64,000 nt of DNA from Ectorhizobium quercum (GTDB lineage: Bacteria; Pseudomonadota; Alphaproteobacteria; Rhizobiales; Rhizobiaceae), in NCBI RefSeq assembly GCF_026552795.1, contig NZ_JANFPI010000002.1, forward strand, positions 1 through 64,000, written 5' to 3'. Numbering within the stretch: position 1 is the first letter of the stretch; each line of letters opens with the position of its first letter. The position numbers were made by a program, and so were the translations under genes. The notes beneath the pieces are model-generated. The model had not been told where the DNA came from and ran no database searches. It worked only from the letters and a program-made list of their open reading frames with translations. Positions 26,356 to 35,352 of the stretch are shown in pieces.

Positions 26356-27768
26356 TCAGTCCTGCGGGAAAATCTTGCCGGGATTGAAGATGCCCTGCGG
26401 ATCGAGCGCGTCCTTGATGGCGCGCATCGCCGCCAGCGCCGGGCCGATTTCCTCTTCCATATAGGCGACCTTGCCCTGCCCGACTCCATGCTCGCCGGTG
26501 CAGGTGCCGTCCATCGCAATGGCCCGATGCACGAGACGCTCGACGAAGGCCTCGACCTTCTCCACGTCCTTCGGGTCCTTGCCGTCATAGATCAGCAGCG
26601 TGTGGAAATTGCCGTCCCCGGCGTGTCCGACGATCGGCGCCAGCAGCCCATGCTCCTGAATGTCGGCATGGGTCTCCGCCACGCATTCGGCAAGCCGGGA
26701 AATCGGCACGCAGACATCGGTGGAAAAGCCGTCGAGATGCGGCGCCAGCGCCCGCGAGGCCCAGTAGGCGTTGTGGCGCGCCTTCCAGAGCCGTGCGCGC
26801 TCCTGCGGATCGACCGTCCAGACGAAATCCTCCGCGCCGTTTTCCGTCGCGATCTCGCGGAAGAGTTCCGATTGCAGGCGCACCGTTTCGGCATCGCCGT
26901 GAAATTCGAGGAACAGCGTCGGCTTCTCCGGCAGGGTCAGGCCGGAATAGGCGTTGCAGGCCCGGACCTGGATGTCGTCCAGCAGTTCGATGCGGGCGAC
27001 CGGAATGCCCATCTGCACCGTCATGATGACCGCGTTGCAGGCCGATTGCACATCGGAAAAGGCGCAGACGCCGCCGCCGATCACCTCCGGAATGCCCTGA
27101 AGCCGCAGGGTGATCGACGTCAGCGCCCCCAGCGTGCCTTCGGCGCCGACGAAGAGCCGCGTCAGGTCGTAGCCGGCGGACGATTTGCGCGCCCGCCGTC
27201 CGGTACGGATTTCCTCGCCATTGGCCAGTACGGCCGTGACGGCAAGCACATTGTCCTTCATCGTGCCGTAGCGGACGGCGTTCGTGCCCGAGGCGCGGGT
27301 TGAGGCCATGCCGCCGATGGTGGCGTTGGCGCCCGGATCGATCGGGAAGAACAGCCCGGTGTCGCGCAGGTATTCGTTGAGCTGCTCGCGCGTCACGCCC
27401 GGTTCCACCGTGCAGTCCAGATCTTCCGCGTTCACCGAAAGGATACGGTTCATGCGGGTGAAATCCATCGAGATGCCACCGCTCGGCGCATTGACCTGGC
27501 CTTCCAGCGACGAGCCCGCCCCGAACGGAATGATCGGCACGCCGTGTTCGGCGCAGACGCGCACCACCGCCTGCACGTCGCCGGCGCCTTCCACGAAGAC
27601 CACGCCGTCCGGAAGCTGCGACTTTAGCCCCGTGGCGGTGTGGGCGTGCTGCTCGCGGAAGGATTGTCCCGTCTGGAAGCGCTCGCCGAATTCCTGCTTC
27701 AGGATACCGAGGGCCTTTGCGATGCCCTCTTCGTTACGGGGCCCCGCCTTCACATTGCTGACAGTCAT
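26356..27768 (-). CDS. FAD-binding oxidase, D-lactate dehydrogenase/GlcD type
   Basis: A 470-residue flavoprotein. The FAD-binding PCMH/FAD_binding_4 domain (about 45-225) shows VPIIPFGAGSSLEGQVNAPSG, the pyrophosphate-binding loop, and PGANATIGGMASTRASGTNA. The C-terminal FAD-oxidase domain (about 225-468) ends with GDGNFHTLLIYDGKD and GTCTGEHGVGQGK, giving the His residues expected at the active site. This matches D-lactate dehydrogenase (cytochrome) and related 2-hydroxyacid dehydrogenases; no glcE or glcF partner is nearby, which favours the single-subunit D-lactate type. The start has AGGAG and MTVSNVKAG. Confidence 0.88.
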   Translation of the reverse strand: MTVSNVKAGPRNEEGIAKALGILKQEFGERFQTGQSFREQHAHTATGLKSQLPDGVVFVEGAGDVQAVVRVCAEHGVPIIPFGAGSSLEGQVNAPSGGISMDFTRMNRILSVNAEDLDCTVEPGVTREQLNEYLRDTGLFFPIDPGANATIGGMASTRASGTNAVRYGTMKDNVLAVTAVLANGEEIRTGRRARKSSAGYDLTRLFVGAEGTLGALTSITLRLQGIPEVIGGGVCAFSDVQSACNAVIMTVQMGIPVARIELLDDIQVRACNAYSGLTLPEKPTLFLEFHGDAETVRLQSELFREIATENGAEDFVWTVDPQERARLWKARHNAYWASRALAPHLDGFSTDVCVPISRLAECVAETHADIQEHGLLAPIVGHAGDGNFHTLLIYDGKDPKDVEKVEAFVERLVHRAIAMDGTCTGEHGVGQGKVAYMEEEIGPALAAMRAIKDALDPQGIFNPGKIFPQD

Positions 27769-28090
27769 GGACGAACTCCTGCTCGGCGCAATTCCCGGAC
27801 GGGCAATGGCGGTTTCCGTCCGGAATTGCGCGATAAGAAAAAACACCGGCGAAGGGCCTAGAAAGCCTCCTCCAGCCCGAAGCGAACCGAAGGCGGATAT
27901 GCGCCGTAAAACCGGGGATGTCCAGACCATTTGCGGCCCGTTCCCCCCTTCTAGATCGGGGAAAAGAGGGTTTCCGCCCGCGCCACTTTCGCTCGTTGCG
28001 CCACGGATCGGCCTGCTTTGCAGGGATGATTGGAATGAAACCAGAACGCTTCGGCTGGTCTTTGCCGCCCGAATCACTACATTGAACGGC
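27769..28090. other. divergent promoter region, dehydrogenase and uvrD
   Basis: 322 bases between divergent genes. It holds a degenerate family-1 repeat fragment (about 27797-27845) and, at 28033-28047, GAAT-N7-GAAC, one mismatch from the alphaproteobacterial LexA operator GAAC-N7-GAAC. No extra gene is seen. Confidence 0.45.
27797..27845 (-). repeat. partial family-1 repeat
   Basis: In reverse complement, GCAATTCCGGACGGAAA followed by CCGC matches the inner part of the repeat at 30537-30645 (GCAATTCCGGACGGAAAACCGC). The outer hairpin is missing, so this is a decayed fragment. It lies in the divergent dehydrogenase-uvrD promoter region. Confidence 0.6.
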
Positions 28091-30541
28091 ATGATGAACG
28101 GTTACGACGATATTCCCTTCTTCGAGGACGAACCGCCGAGGCAGCCGGCCAACGCGCCGGCCGGCGGCATAGCGGCGCGGGCGATGGCGGCGCGCGACCA
28201 CGGCCGCGAGGCCCCGGATTATCTCGCCGGCCTCAATCCCGAACAGCGCGACGCCGTCGAGACTCTGGAAGGCCCGGTTCTCGTGCTCGCCGGCGCGGGC
28301 ACGGGCAAGACGCGCGTGCTGACGACGCGCATCGCCCATATCCTGTCCTCCGGCCGCGCCTTTCCCTCGCAGATCCTCGCCGTGACCTTCACCAACAAGG
28401 CCGCCCGCGAGATGAAGGACCGCATCGCCCGTCTCGTCGGCGGCGCGGTGGAAGGCATGCCCTGGCTCGGCACGTTTCACTCCATCGGCGTCAAGCTGTT
28501 GCGCCGGCACGGCGAACTGGCCGGCCTGTCGTCCGATTTCACCATTCTCGACACCGACGATGTCGTCCGCCTCATCAAGCAGATCATCCAGGCCGAAGGG
28601 CTGGACGACAAGCGCTGGCCGGCCAAGCAGTTCGCCGGAATGATAGACGGCTGGAAGAACAAGGGGCTCGGCCCGGCCGACATTCCCGAAGGCGACGCCC
28701 GCGCCTTCGCCAACGGCAAGGGCCGCGAGCTTTACGCCGCCTACCAGGCGCGGCTGAAGAGCCTGAACGCCTGCGATTTCGGCGATCTGCTGATGCACCC
28801 GATCTCGATCTTCAAGCGCAATCCGGATCTCCTCAAGGAATATCACCGGCGCTTCCGCTACATTCTGGTGGACGAGTATCAGGACACCAACACCGCGCAG
28901 TATATCTGGCTGCGGCTGCTGGCCCAGCGCCCGCAGGGCGAGCCCCAGAACGTCTGCTGCGTCGGCGACGACGACCAGTCGATCTATGGCTGGCGCGGCG
29001 CGGAGGTGGACAACATCCTGCGCTTCGAAAAGGATTTCCCCGGAGCCAAGGTCGTCCGTCTGGAGCGTAACTACCGCTCGACGGAACATATTCTCGGCGC
29101 CGCCTCCCATCTCATCACCCATAACGAGGGCCGGCTCGGCAAGACCCTCTTCACCGACCGCCGCGATCCCGACGACGAAAAGGTGCAGGTCCACGCCGCG
29201 TGGGATTCGGAGGAGGAGGCCCGCGCCGTCGGCGAGGAGATCGAACAGCTCCAGCGCCAGGAGCATAACCTCAACGGCATCGCCATCCTCGTGCGCGCCT
29301 CCTTCCAGATGCGCGAGTTCGAAGACCGCTTCGTCACGCTGGGGCTGAACTACCGCGTCGTCGGCGGTCCGCGCTTCTACGAGCGCCTGGAAATCCGCGA
29401 TGCGATGGCCTATTTCCGCCTCGTCTGCCAGCCGGCGGACGACCTTGCCTTCGAGCGCATCATCAACACGCCGAAGCGCGGCCTCGGCGACACCAGCGTG
29501 CGCGCCCTGCACGACTACGCCCGCGCCCGCGACATGCCGATGCTGGCCGCTGCCGACGATATCGTCAATTCCGACGAGTTGAAGCCCAAGGCCCGCAAGG
29601 CGCTGACCGACGTGGTGACGGACTTCCGCCGCTGGCAATCGCTGCTGGAAAACACCCCGCACACCGATCTTGCCGAACAGATCCTCGAGGAGTCCGGCTA
29701 CACGGACATGTGGAAGAACGACAAGTCGGCGGAAGCGCCGGGCCGTCTGGAAAACCTCAAGGAACTCATCCGCTCGATGGAAAGCTTCGAATCGATGCGC
29801 GGCTTCCTCGAACACGTCTCGCTGGTCATGGATGCCGAGCAGAACGAGGATATGGAAGCCGTCTCGATCATGACCCTGCATTCGGCCAAGGGGCTGGAGT
29901 TCGACACGGTGTTCCTGCCCGGATGGGAGGAAGGGCTGTTCCCGCACCAGCGCTCGCTGGACGAAGGCGGCCGCGCCGGGCTGGAGGAAGAACGCCGCCT
30001 CGCCTATGTCGGCATCACCCGCGCCAAGCGCCGCTGCCACATCTGGTTCGTCTCCAACCGCCGCATCCACGGCCTGTGGCAATCGACTCTGCCGTCGCGC
30101 TTCCTCGACGAGCTTCCCGCCGCCCATGTCGATGTCGCCATGCCGGAAACCTCCTATGGCGGTTACGGCCGCGGCGGCTACGGCCAGTCGCGCTTCGACA
30201 AGGCCGATCCCTTCGCCAATACCTATTCGACACCGGGCTGGAAGCGCGCGCAGGAAAACCGCAACGACGCGACGCGCAACAACTGGGGCAACCGCTCCGG
30301 CCACGCCGTCGAGCGGGTCGGTTATGGCGAAAGCGGCCCGCGCTCACGTACCATCGAAGGCGAGCTGGTGGCCAAGAGCGTGGCGGAAACGCCCTCGCGC
30401 TTCGAAATCGGCGACCGCGTCTTCCACATGAAGTTCGGCAATGGCAATATCGCCGGCATCGAGGGCAACAAGCTCACCATCGATTTCGACCGCGCCGGCC
30501 AGAAGCGCGTGCTGGACGGCTTCGTCGAAAAAGCCCGTTAG
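28091..30541 (+). CDS. uvrD: ATP-dependent DNA helicase UvrD/PcrA
   Basis: An 816-residue superfamily 1A helicase. Motifs in order: LNPEQRDAV (Q motif), Walker A LAGAGTGKTRVLTTRI, VTFTNKAAREMKDR, motif II ILVDEYQDTN, DQSIYGWRGA, LERNYRS, then SIMTLHSAKGLEFDTVF and LAYVGITRAK. The C terminus has a Gly/Tyr-rich linker and ends with FEIGDRVFHMKFGNGNI, the Tudor-like fold of PcrA/UvrD. It serves nucleotide excision and mismatch repair. ATG 28091 is chosen; ATG 28094 follows immediately and the ribosome site is weak. The stop TAG is contributed by the adjacent repeat. Confidence 0.96.
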   Translation: MMNGYDDIPFFEDEPPRQPANAPAGGIAARAMAARDHGREAPDYLAGLNPEQRDAVETLEGPVLVLAGAGTGKTRVLTTRIAHILSSGRAFPSQILAVTFTNKAAREMKDRIARLVGGAVEGMPWLGTFHSIGVKLLRRHGELAGLSSDFTILDTDDVVRLIKQIIQAEGLDDKRWPAKQFAGMIDGWKNKGLGPADIPEGDARAFANGKGRELYAAYQARLKSLNACDFGDLLMHPISIFKRNPDLLKEYHRRFRYILVDEYQDTNTAQYIWLRLLAQRPQGEPQNVCCVGDDDQSIYGWRGAEVDNILRFEKDFPGAKVVRLERNYRSTEHILGAASHLITHNEGRLGKTLFTDRRDPDDEKVQVHAAWDSEEEARAVGEEIEQLQRQEHNLNGIAILVRASFQMREFEDRFVTLGLNYRVVGGPRFYERLEIRDAMAYFRLVCQPADDLAFERIINTPKRGLGDTSVRALHDYARARDMPMLAAADDIVNSDELKPKARKALTDVVTDFRRWQSLLENTPHTDLAEQILEESGYTDMWKNDKSAEAPGRLENLKELIRSMESFESMRGFLEHVSLVMDAEQNEDMEAVSIMTLHSAKGLEFDTVFLPGWEEGLFPHQRSLDEGGRAGLEEERRLAYVGITRAKRRCHIWFVSNRRIHGLWQSTLPSRFLDELPAAHVDVAMPETSYGGYGRGGYGQSRFDKADPFANTYSTPGWKRAQENRNDATRNNWGNRSGHAVERVGYGESGPRSRTIEGELVAKSVAETPSRFEIGDRVFHMKFGNGNIAGIEGNKLTIDFDRAGQKRVLDGFVEKAR

Positions 30542-30645
30542 AGCGGGTTCAGCGTTTCACGGAATCGCAGAACCGCTCCATCTCATTGTTTTCACGCAAT
30601 TCCGGACGGAAAACCGCTACGCACTTTTCCTGGAATTGCTCTAAA
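30537..30645. repeat. dispersed intergenic palindromic repeat, family 1, copy 2
   Basis: Starts at the uvrD stop (TAGAGCGGGTTC) and ends CTGGAATTGCTCTA just before the VOC gene. The inner half (TTGTTTTCACGCA, then CGGACGGAAAACCGCT and CACTTTTCCTGGAA) is nearly the same as in copy 1 (773-876). The first hairpin differs (GAGCGGTTC with GAACCGCTC type, here imperfect). Confidence 0.75.
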
Positions 30646-30657
30646 GGAAACCGACGC

Positions 30658-31032
30658 ATGCTCGACCACCTCTCCGTCGCCGTGAGCGACATAGGCCGCA
30701 GCAAGGCCTTCTACACCGCTGCCCTCGCAACCCTCGGCTATCGTCCGCTCAAGGATTTCGGCGATGCCGTCGGTTTCAGCGACGGCAAGGGCACCGACCC
30801 CGGCGGCGATTTCTGGATCGTCGAGAAAAAGCCCTCCCTGCCGCTTCCCCATTTCGCCTTTTCGGCCGCAACACGCGAGGAGGTCGACGCCTTCTTCGCC
30901 GCGGCCATTGCAGCCGGCGGCGGCGATAACGGCCCGCCCGGTATCCGCCAGGCCTATCACCCGCATTACTACGCCGCCTTCGTCATCGACCCGGACGGCT
31001 ACAATATCGAAGCCGTCTGCCACGCCGGCTGA
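30658..31032 (+). CDS. VOC (glyoxalase/dioxygenase-like) family protein
   Basis: A 124-residue single-domain vicinal-oxygen-chelate protein. It opens MLDHLSVAVSDIGRSKAFYT, contains the VEKKPSLPLPHFAFSA strand with the metal-type His, and ends YYAAFVIDPDGYNIEAVCH, where the Glu is the usual metal ligand. Substrate unknown; glyoxalase, dioxygenase and resistance proteins share this fold. AAAGGAAACC precedes the ATG. The alpha/beta hydrolase gene follows 12 bases later on the same strand. Confidence 0.88.
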   Translation: MLDHLSVAVSDIGRSKAFYTAALATLGYRPLKDFGDAVGFSDGKGTDPGGDFWIVEKKPSLPLPHFAFSAATREEVDAFFAAAIAAGGGDNGPPGIRQAYHPHYYAAFVIDPDGYNIEAVCHAG

Positions 31033-31044
31033 CGGGACACCCCC

Positions 31045-31791
31045 ATGAAACACGCTCCGGCGACACAAGGCGGCGCCCGCATGGGCTATGTGGAACTGCC
31101 CGGCGACGGCCCCGTCCTTGTCTTCATACACGGGCTCGGCAGTTCATCGCTGCCCTATTTCACCCCGGTTGCCGCCGATCCCGCCCTTGCCGGCGCCCGC
31201 TCGCTGCTCGTCGATCTTCTCGGCTTCGGCATCAGCGACCGCCCGCATGATTTCGGCTACACGATCCCCGAACAGGCGCGCGCCGTCGCCACGTTTCTGG
31301 ATAAGCTGAACATCGCCGGGGCGCACGTCGTCGCGCACAGCATGGGAGGCTCCATCGCCATCCATCTGGCCAGCGAACGCACCGATCTCGTTGCGGGACT
31401 GGTGACTGTGGAGCCCAACCTCCTCCCCTCCAGACGGCCCCGGGTCGAGCCCTATACGGAAGAAACCTTCGTCACCAAAGGCTTCGCCCGGGCGCTGGCG
31501 ACCTGCGGCGAGGCCTGGGTAGCGACGATGCGCCTTGCCGACCCGGTGGCCCTCTTCCGCGCCGAAAACGCTTTGGGACGGAACATGCCGGCCGATCTGG
31601 CCGAGCGTTATCTGCGCCTTCCCATGCCGCGGCTGATGATCCGCGGCGCGCTGACTGCCTGTCATCCGTGTGAGGAAGAGATCGCGGCAGCCGGGATTCC
31701 GGTGGCAACGATCCCGGATGCGGGGCATAACACCATGCTCGATAATCACGCTGCCTTCGTCTCCGCACTCGCCGCCTTCCTGCCGCGCTGA
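31045..31791 (+). CDS. alpha/beta hydrolase
   Basis: A 248-residue alpha/beta-hydrolase. The oxyanion loop is VLVFIHGLGSSSLP, the nucleophile elbow is VVAHSMGGSIAIHL with Ser as nucleophile, and the catalytic His is in DAGHNTM near the C terminus. The catalytic acid is probably in the region around GALTACH, but is not certain. Substrate unknown. It lies between the VOC gene and an amidohydrolase gene, which may form one short operon. Confidence 0.9.
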   Translation: MKHAPATQGGARMGYVELPGDGPVLVFIHGLGSSSLPYFTPVAADPALAGARSLLVDLLGFGISDRPHDFGYTIPEQARAVATFLDKLNIAGAHVVAHSMGGSIAIHLASERTDLVAGLVTVEPNLLPSRRPRVEPYTEETFVTKGFARALATCGEAWVATMRLADPVALFRAENALGRNMPADLAERYLRLPMPRLMIRGALTACHPCEEEIAAAGIPVATIPDAGHNTMLDNHAAFVSALAAFLPR

Positions 31792-31833
31792 GACGCGACG
31801 GCAAGGCGCAGACATAAATCGGAGACCCGTCCC

Positions 31834-32979
31834 ATGCCTCTCACCGCCCCGACGCTGATGGAAGTCACCCGCTGGCGCCGCAAGCTGCACGCCAGACCGG
31901 ACATTTCCGGCGAGGAGCACGAGACGGCAAGGGAAGTCGTCGATTTCCTGTCTCCCACGAGGCCGGACCGCGTGATCACGGGCCTCGGGGGCACCGGCGT
32001 CGCCGTCATCTATCAGGGCACCGAGCCCGGCCCGACCGTCGCGATCCGCGCCGAACTCGACGCCCTACCGATTTTCGAAACCGGCACGCCGCCGTGGCGC
32101 TCGACCGTCGCCGGCAAGGGCCACATGTGCGGCCATGACGGACACATGGCGATCCTCGCCGCCGTCGGCCATGCGCTCGGGAACAGGCGCCCGCGGCGCG
32201 GCCGCGCCGTCCTGCTGTTCCAGCCGGCGGAGGAAACCGGCGCGGGGGCCGCCGCGATGATCGGCGACGGACAGTTTGCCGACGCCCGGCCGGACGTCAC
32301 CCTGTCCCTGCACAACATGCCGGGCCTGCCCTTCGGTCATGTCTGGCTGAAGGAAGGCACGGCCAACTGCGCTTCGCAGGGGCTGAGGATCGTCCTCACC
32401 GGACGCACCGCCCATGCTTCGCTGCCCCACACCGGCCTCTCGCCGGCGCCGGCGATCGCCGACCTCGTTCCGGCCCTGACCGCCCTTGGCGGCGGTTCGC
32501 TGGAAACGGGCGACCTGACCCTTGCCACCGTCACCCATGTACGGATCGGCGAACCGACCTTCGGCATCGCGCCGGGCGAAGGGGAGATCCGGGTAACGCT
32601 GCGCACCCAGACGGACGCGGCGATGGCGGCAGTGCGGGCTGCGGCGGAAGACTGCGCGCGCGCCGCGGCGCAGCGCGACGGCCTGACGGTACTGTTCGAG
32701 GAACACGATGTCTTCCGCGCTGCGGTCAATCACCCGCAGGCGGTCGCCCTTCTCAGGAATGCGCTGGATGCCGAAGGCGTACCGCATAGCGAAGGCGAAG
32801 CCATGCGCGCGTCGGAGGATTTCGGGCGCTTCGCGGATATCTCCGCCTCTGCCATGTTCTTCCTCGGCGCCGGCGAGACGCATCCCGCCCCGCATAGTCC
32901 AGACTACGATTTTCCCGACGACCTCATCCCCATCGGCGCGCGCATCTTCCTGCGCGCCATCCATGACCTGCTGGACTGA
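31834..32979 (+). CDS. M20-family amidohydrolase (peptidase/aminoacylase type)
   Basis: A 381-residue amidohydrolase of the M20D (HipO/IAA-amino-acid hydrolase) group. It opens with WRRKLHARPDISGEEHETA, then AIRAELDALPIFE, the metal-binding GKGHMCGHDGHMAILAAVG, and LLFQPAEETGAGAAAMI, with the catalytic Glu and metal ligand in PAEETGAG. The dimerisation domain is about residues 180-290. The C-terminal SEDFGRFADISASAMFFLG segment holds another conserved position. Such enzymes deacylate N-acyl amino acids; the substrate here is unknown. Confidence 0.9.
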   Translation: MPLTAPTLMEVTRWRRKLHARPDISGEEHETAREVVDFLSPTRPDRVITGLGGTGVAVIYQGTEPGPTVAIRAELDALPIFETGTPPWRSTVAGKGHMCGHDGHMAILAAVGHALGNRRPRRGRAVLLFQPAEETGAGAAAMIGDGQFADARPDVTLSLHNMPGLPFGHVWLKEGTANCASQGLRIVLTGRTAHASLPHTGLSPAPAIADLVPALTALGGGSLETGDLTLATVTHVRIGEPTFGIAPGEGEIRVTLRTQTDAAMAAVRAAAEDCARAAAQRDGLTVLFEEHDVFRAAVNHPQAVALLRNALDAEGVPHSEGEAMRASEDFGRFADISASAMFFLGAGETHPAPHSPDYDFPDDLIPIGARIFLRAIHDLLD

Positions 32980-32987
32980 AGGCGGCC

Positions 32988-34268
32988 TTAGTCCTTGGCG
33001 CGCATGTAGTCGACCAGCGTACGCTTCGGCTTGTCGCCGTTCTGCGCGACGGAAAGCGTGGGCCTGCGGCCGTCATGGCGCTCGACGATGACCATATGCG
33101 TCACCTCGCCACGCCGGAACGCCTTCAGGAACCGGTCGTACTGGGCGAAGGCCACGCAGCCGTGCGAATCGCCCTTGCGCGGCAGAAGATAGCTGTGAGC
33201 GAGAAGACCGGTGCGGCCCTTCGGCGCGATCCCGTCGATCGGGTTGAGGCGGATGGCCGCCACGCCGTGGAAGAGCTTCTCGCGCATGGTCAGCTTGTAG
33301 GTGCCGGGCGGCGTCGCGCCGCGCATCTTCACATGCGTGAATTTCGGGTTGTCGCGCATCTCGCCGATGCCGGAATGGGCCTCGAGCTTCTCGCCGTTCG
33401 GCATGTGGACCACGGCATTGGTGATGTCGTAGACGGCGATCTTCGTGCCGCGGTCCGGCCACGGAACGGACTTGCCGAGGCTCCGGGCAGGATTGTCCGG
33501 ACGCGCGAAGGCCAGCGCCTTGGTCGCGGGCTCCTCGGCGTCGCGGGCAGCAACGGCCGGGGCCGGCTTCGCCGGACGATCGGGCCTGGTGGCTACCGCC
33601 GGACGGCGAACCGGCAGCGGAACGGCCGCCGGCAAGGCGCCCGATTCGGCTTCGGCAACCGTTTCCTCGACCGCGGCCTGCTCCATGATCCTGACGGTAT
33701 CGGCATCGATGGAAGCCACCTCGACGGATGCTTCCTCCGGCGCGTTCCAGGCGACGTTGCTCCTAGGGGCAAGGGTGAGGGTCTCGCTGAGCGCCGCCGC
33801 CAGCGCGGTGCGGACGGTCTCGGCTTCGGGGCGCTTCTCCAGAACCGCGGCGATCCGCCGGTTTTCCTCGTCGGCCCGAAATGCCGCCTGAAGCCGTTCG
33901 CGCACCAGATCGCCCTGCGGGCGGTTGGCGGAGCGGTGGGCAAGATCGGCATGGGTCAGCCGTTCCGCCTTGCCGGCGGCAGGCGCGATGCGCTTGAACT
34001 TGACGGAATGGACGATCCTCTCGCCGTTCGGCGTCGGCCGCGCTTCCGCGACCCTGATGGCGAGCGGCGCCGAAAGCGTCCGCTCGTGAACAGAGAGAGC
34101 AAGCCCCTGCATGCTGGCGAGGCTGCCGGCGACCCAGCCGCCGACAGCAAGCCCGATACCGATCAGGACGGTGCGGCTGAAAAAGCCGCCTCGTTCTGCC
34201 GCCTTGCGGACCGGGAGATGACGGCCTTCGCCGCCCTTTGCAGATTTCTTGGCCATCACACGCGCCAT
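32988..34268 (-). CDS. DUF2778 (Tlde1-like) L,D-transpeptidase-fold protein
   Basis: A 426-residue protein with a membrane anchor near the N terminus (SRTVLIGIGLAVGGWVAGSL), a long Ala/Pro/Glu-rich spacer (about 70-290) and a C-terminal DUF2778 domain (about 300-415). The domain keeps the catalytic Cys motif GDSHGCVAFAQYD and LLAHSYLLPRKG; the fold is related to L,D-transpeptidases. The Tlde1 family includes type VI secreted amidase/transpeptidase effectors, but this gene has an N-terminal anchor, no secretion-system neighbours and no immunity gene, so a housekeeping cell-wall role is as likely. Start ATG 34268, with AAGGGG seven bases upstream. It overlaps nothing and faces the amidohydrolase gene. 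Confidence 0.82.
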   Translation of the reverse strand: MARVMAKKSAKGGEGRHLPVRKAAERGGFFSRTVLIGIGLAVGGWVAGSLASMQGLALSVHERTLSAPLAIRVAEARPTPNGERIVHSVKFKRIAPAAGKAERLTHADLAHRSANRPQGDLVRERLQAAFRADEENRRIAAVLEKRPEAETVRTALAAALSETLTLAPRSNVAWNAPEEASVEVASIDADTVRIMEQAAVEETVAEAESGALPAAVPLPVRRPAVATRPDRPAKPAPAVAARDAEEPATKALAFARPDNPARSLGKSVPWPDRGTKIAVYDITNAVVHMPNGEKLEAHSGIGEMRDNPKFTHVKMRGATPPGTYKLTMREKLFHGVAAIRLNPIDGIAPKGRTGLLAHSYLLPRKGDSHGCVAFAQYDRFLKAFRRGEVTHMVIVERHDGRRPTLSVAQNGDKPKRTLVDYMRAKD

Positions 34269-34579
34269 TTACCCCTTACTCCTCCCCGGCTGTTTTAACA
34301 TTCACGCAACGGCCGGGCACTTGAGCAGGATCAAGAACGGTTCGTTTCGCGAACCCCGTTCCTGTCTGCCGGTAATGGCAAGCATGGGCAATTATAGTAA
34401 CCAATCCGTTTACAACGCCCCCGGATATTTACGAATGTGCAGCCGCCCCTTAACCATAGAAGGCGACGGAAGTTTAACCCCATTGCGACGGAAGCGGGGC
34501 AATCGACCGCACCGATGGCCCTTGAACCGCCGGCGGCGGCTTGGCATGGTTGGTTTCCGGGAAAGGTGAAGGAGACACC
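34269..34579. other. divergent intergenic region before pncA
   Basis: 311 bases between the DUF2778 gene and pncA. Its middle (34380-34470) is AT-richer and should hold promoters for both. I see short inverted segments such as GGTTCGTTTCGCGAACC (34339-34355) but no gene or dispersed repeat. Confidence 0.4.
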
Positions 34580-35206
34580 ATGAACGCGCTGCTGCTCATC
34601 GACCTGCAAAACGGCTTCTGCCCCGGCGGCAGCCTTCCCGTGCCGGATGGCGATTCCATCATGCCGATCGCCAACCGCCTGATGAAGAGCGGCCACTACG
34701 GCCTGATCGTCGCCTCGCAGGACTGGCACCCGGCCGATCACGGCAGCTTCGCCTCCCGGCACCCCGGCAAAAGACCGTTCGAGATGGGCGAGCTTTCCGG
34801 CAAGCCGCAGATGCTGTGGCCGGATCATTGCGTGCAGGAAACGAAGGACGCCGAGTTCCATCCGGCGCTGGAAACCCGCCACATCGCCTATGTGCAGCGC
34901 AAGGGCGAGAATCCCGAGGTCGACAGCTATTCCGCCTTCCGCGACAACGACCGCGCCGCGCTCACCGGCCTTGCCACCTATCTGCGCAACAAGCGCGTGA
35001 CGGAGCTGGATATTTGCGGCCTTGCCACGGATTACTGCGTGAAATTCTCCGCGCTCGACGCCGTGGACATGCTGCCCGGCGTCAAGGTGCGCTTCATCGC
35101 CGATGCCAGCCGAGGCATTGCCCCCCAGGGCGTTTCGGACGCCATCGCCGAGATGGAGGCGGCGGGCATCGCCATCGTCGACAGTTCGGACGTTCTCGCC
35201 GGCTGA
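34580..35206 (+). CDS. pncA: nicotinamidase/pyrazinamidase
   Basis: Hydrolyses nicotinamide to nicotinate in NAD salvage (EC 3.5.1.19). In 208 residues: ALLLIDLQNGF with the catalytic Asp, SQDWHPADHGSF with the metal-binding Asp and His residues, the Lys in VQRKGENPEVDSYSAF, and the nucleophile Cys in CGLATDYCVKFSA. All triad members are present. GAAGGAGACACC precedes the ATG. Followed 146 bases later by panC, another cofactor gene. Confidence 0.95.
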   Translation: MNALLLIDLQNGFCPGGSLPVPDGDSIMPIANRLMKSGHYGLIVASQDWHPADHGSFASRHPGKRPFEMGELSGKPQMLWPDHCVQETKDAEFHPALETRHIAYVQRKGENPEVDSYSAFRDNDRAALTGLATYLRNKRVTELDICGLATDYCVKFSALDAVDMLPGVKVRFIADASRGIAPQGVSDAIAEMEAAGIAIVDSSDVLAG

Positions 35207-35352
35207 CCGGCCCGGTTGACCGACCTTGCGGCGCGAGCCCGACCCTTCGCGTCATTGCATTTCCGGGCCGCCCGCGGTAATCCCGCATGGGTGTCCGGGA
35301 GGGACCGGCGATGGCCTTGCGGCCCATCGCCGCGCAGGGTGGAGAATTGCGG

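Noticed and set aside
26147-26464. A plus-strand frame between the AsmA gene and the FAD dehydrogenase
   Set aside because: It runs into the dehydrogenase gene on the other strand and has a shadow-like composition.
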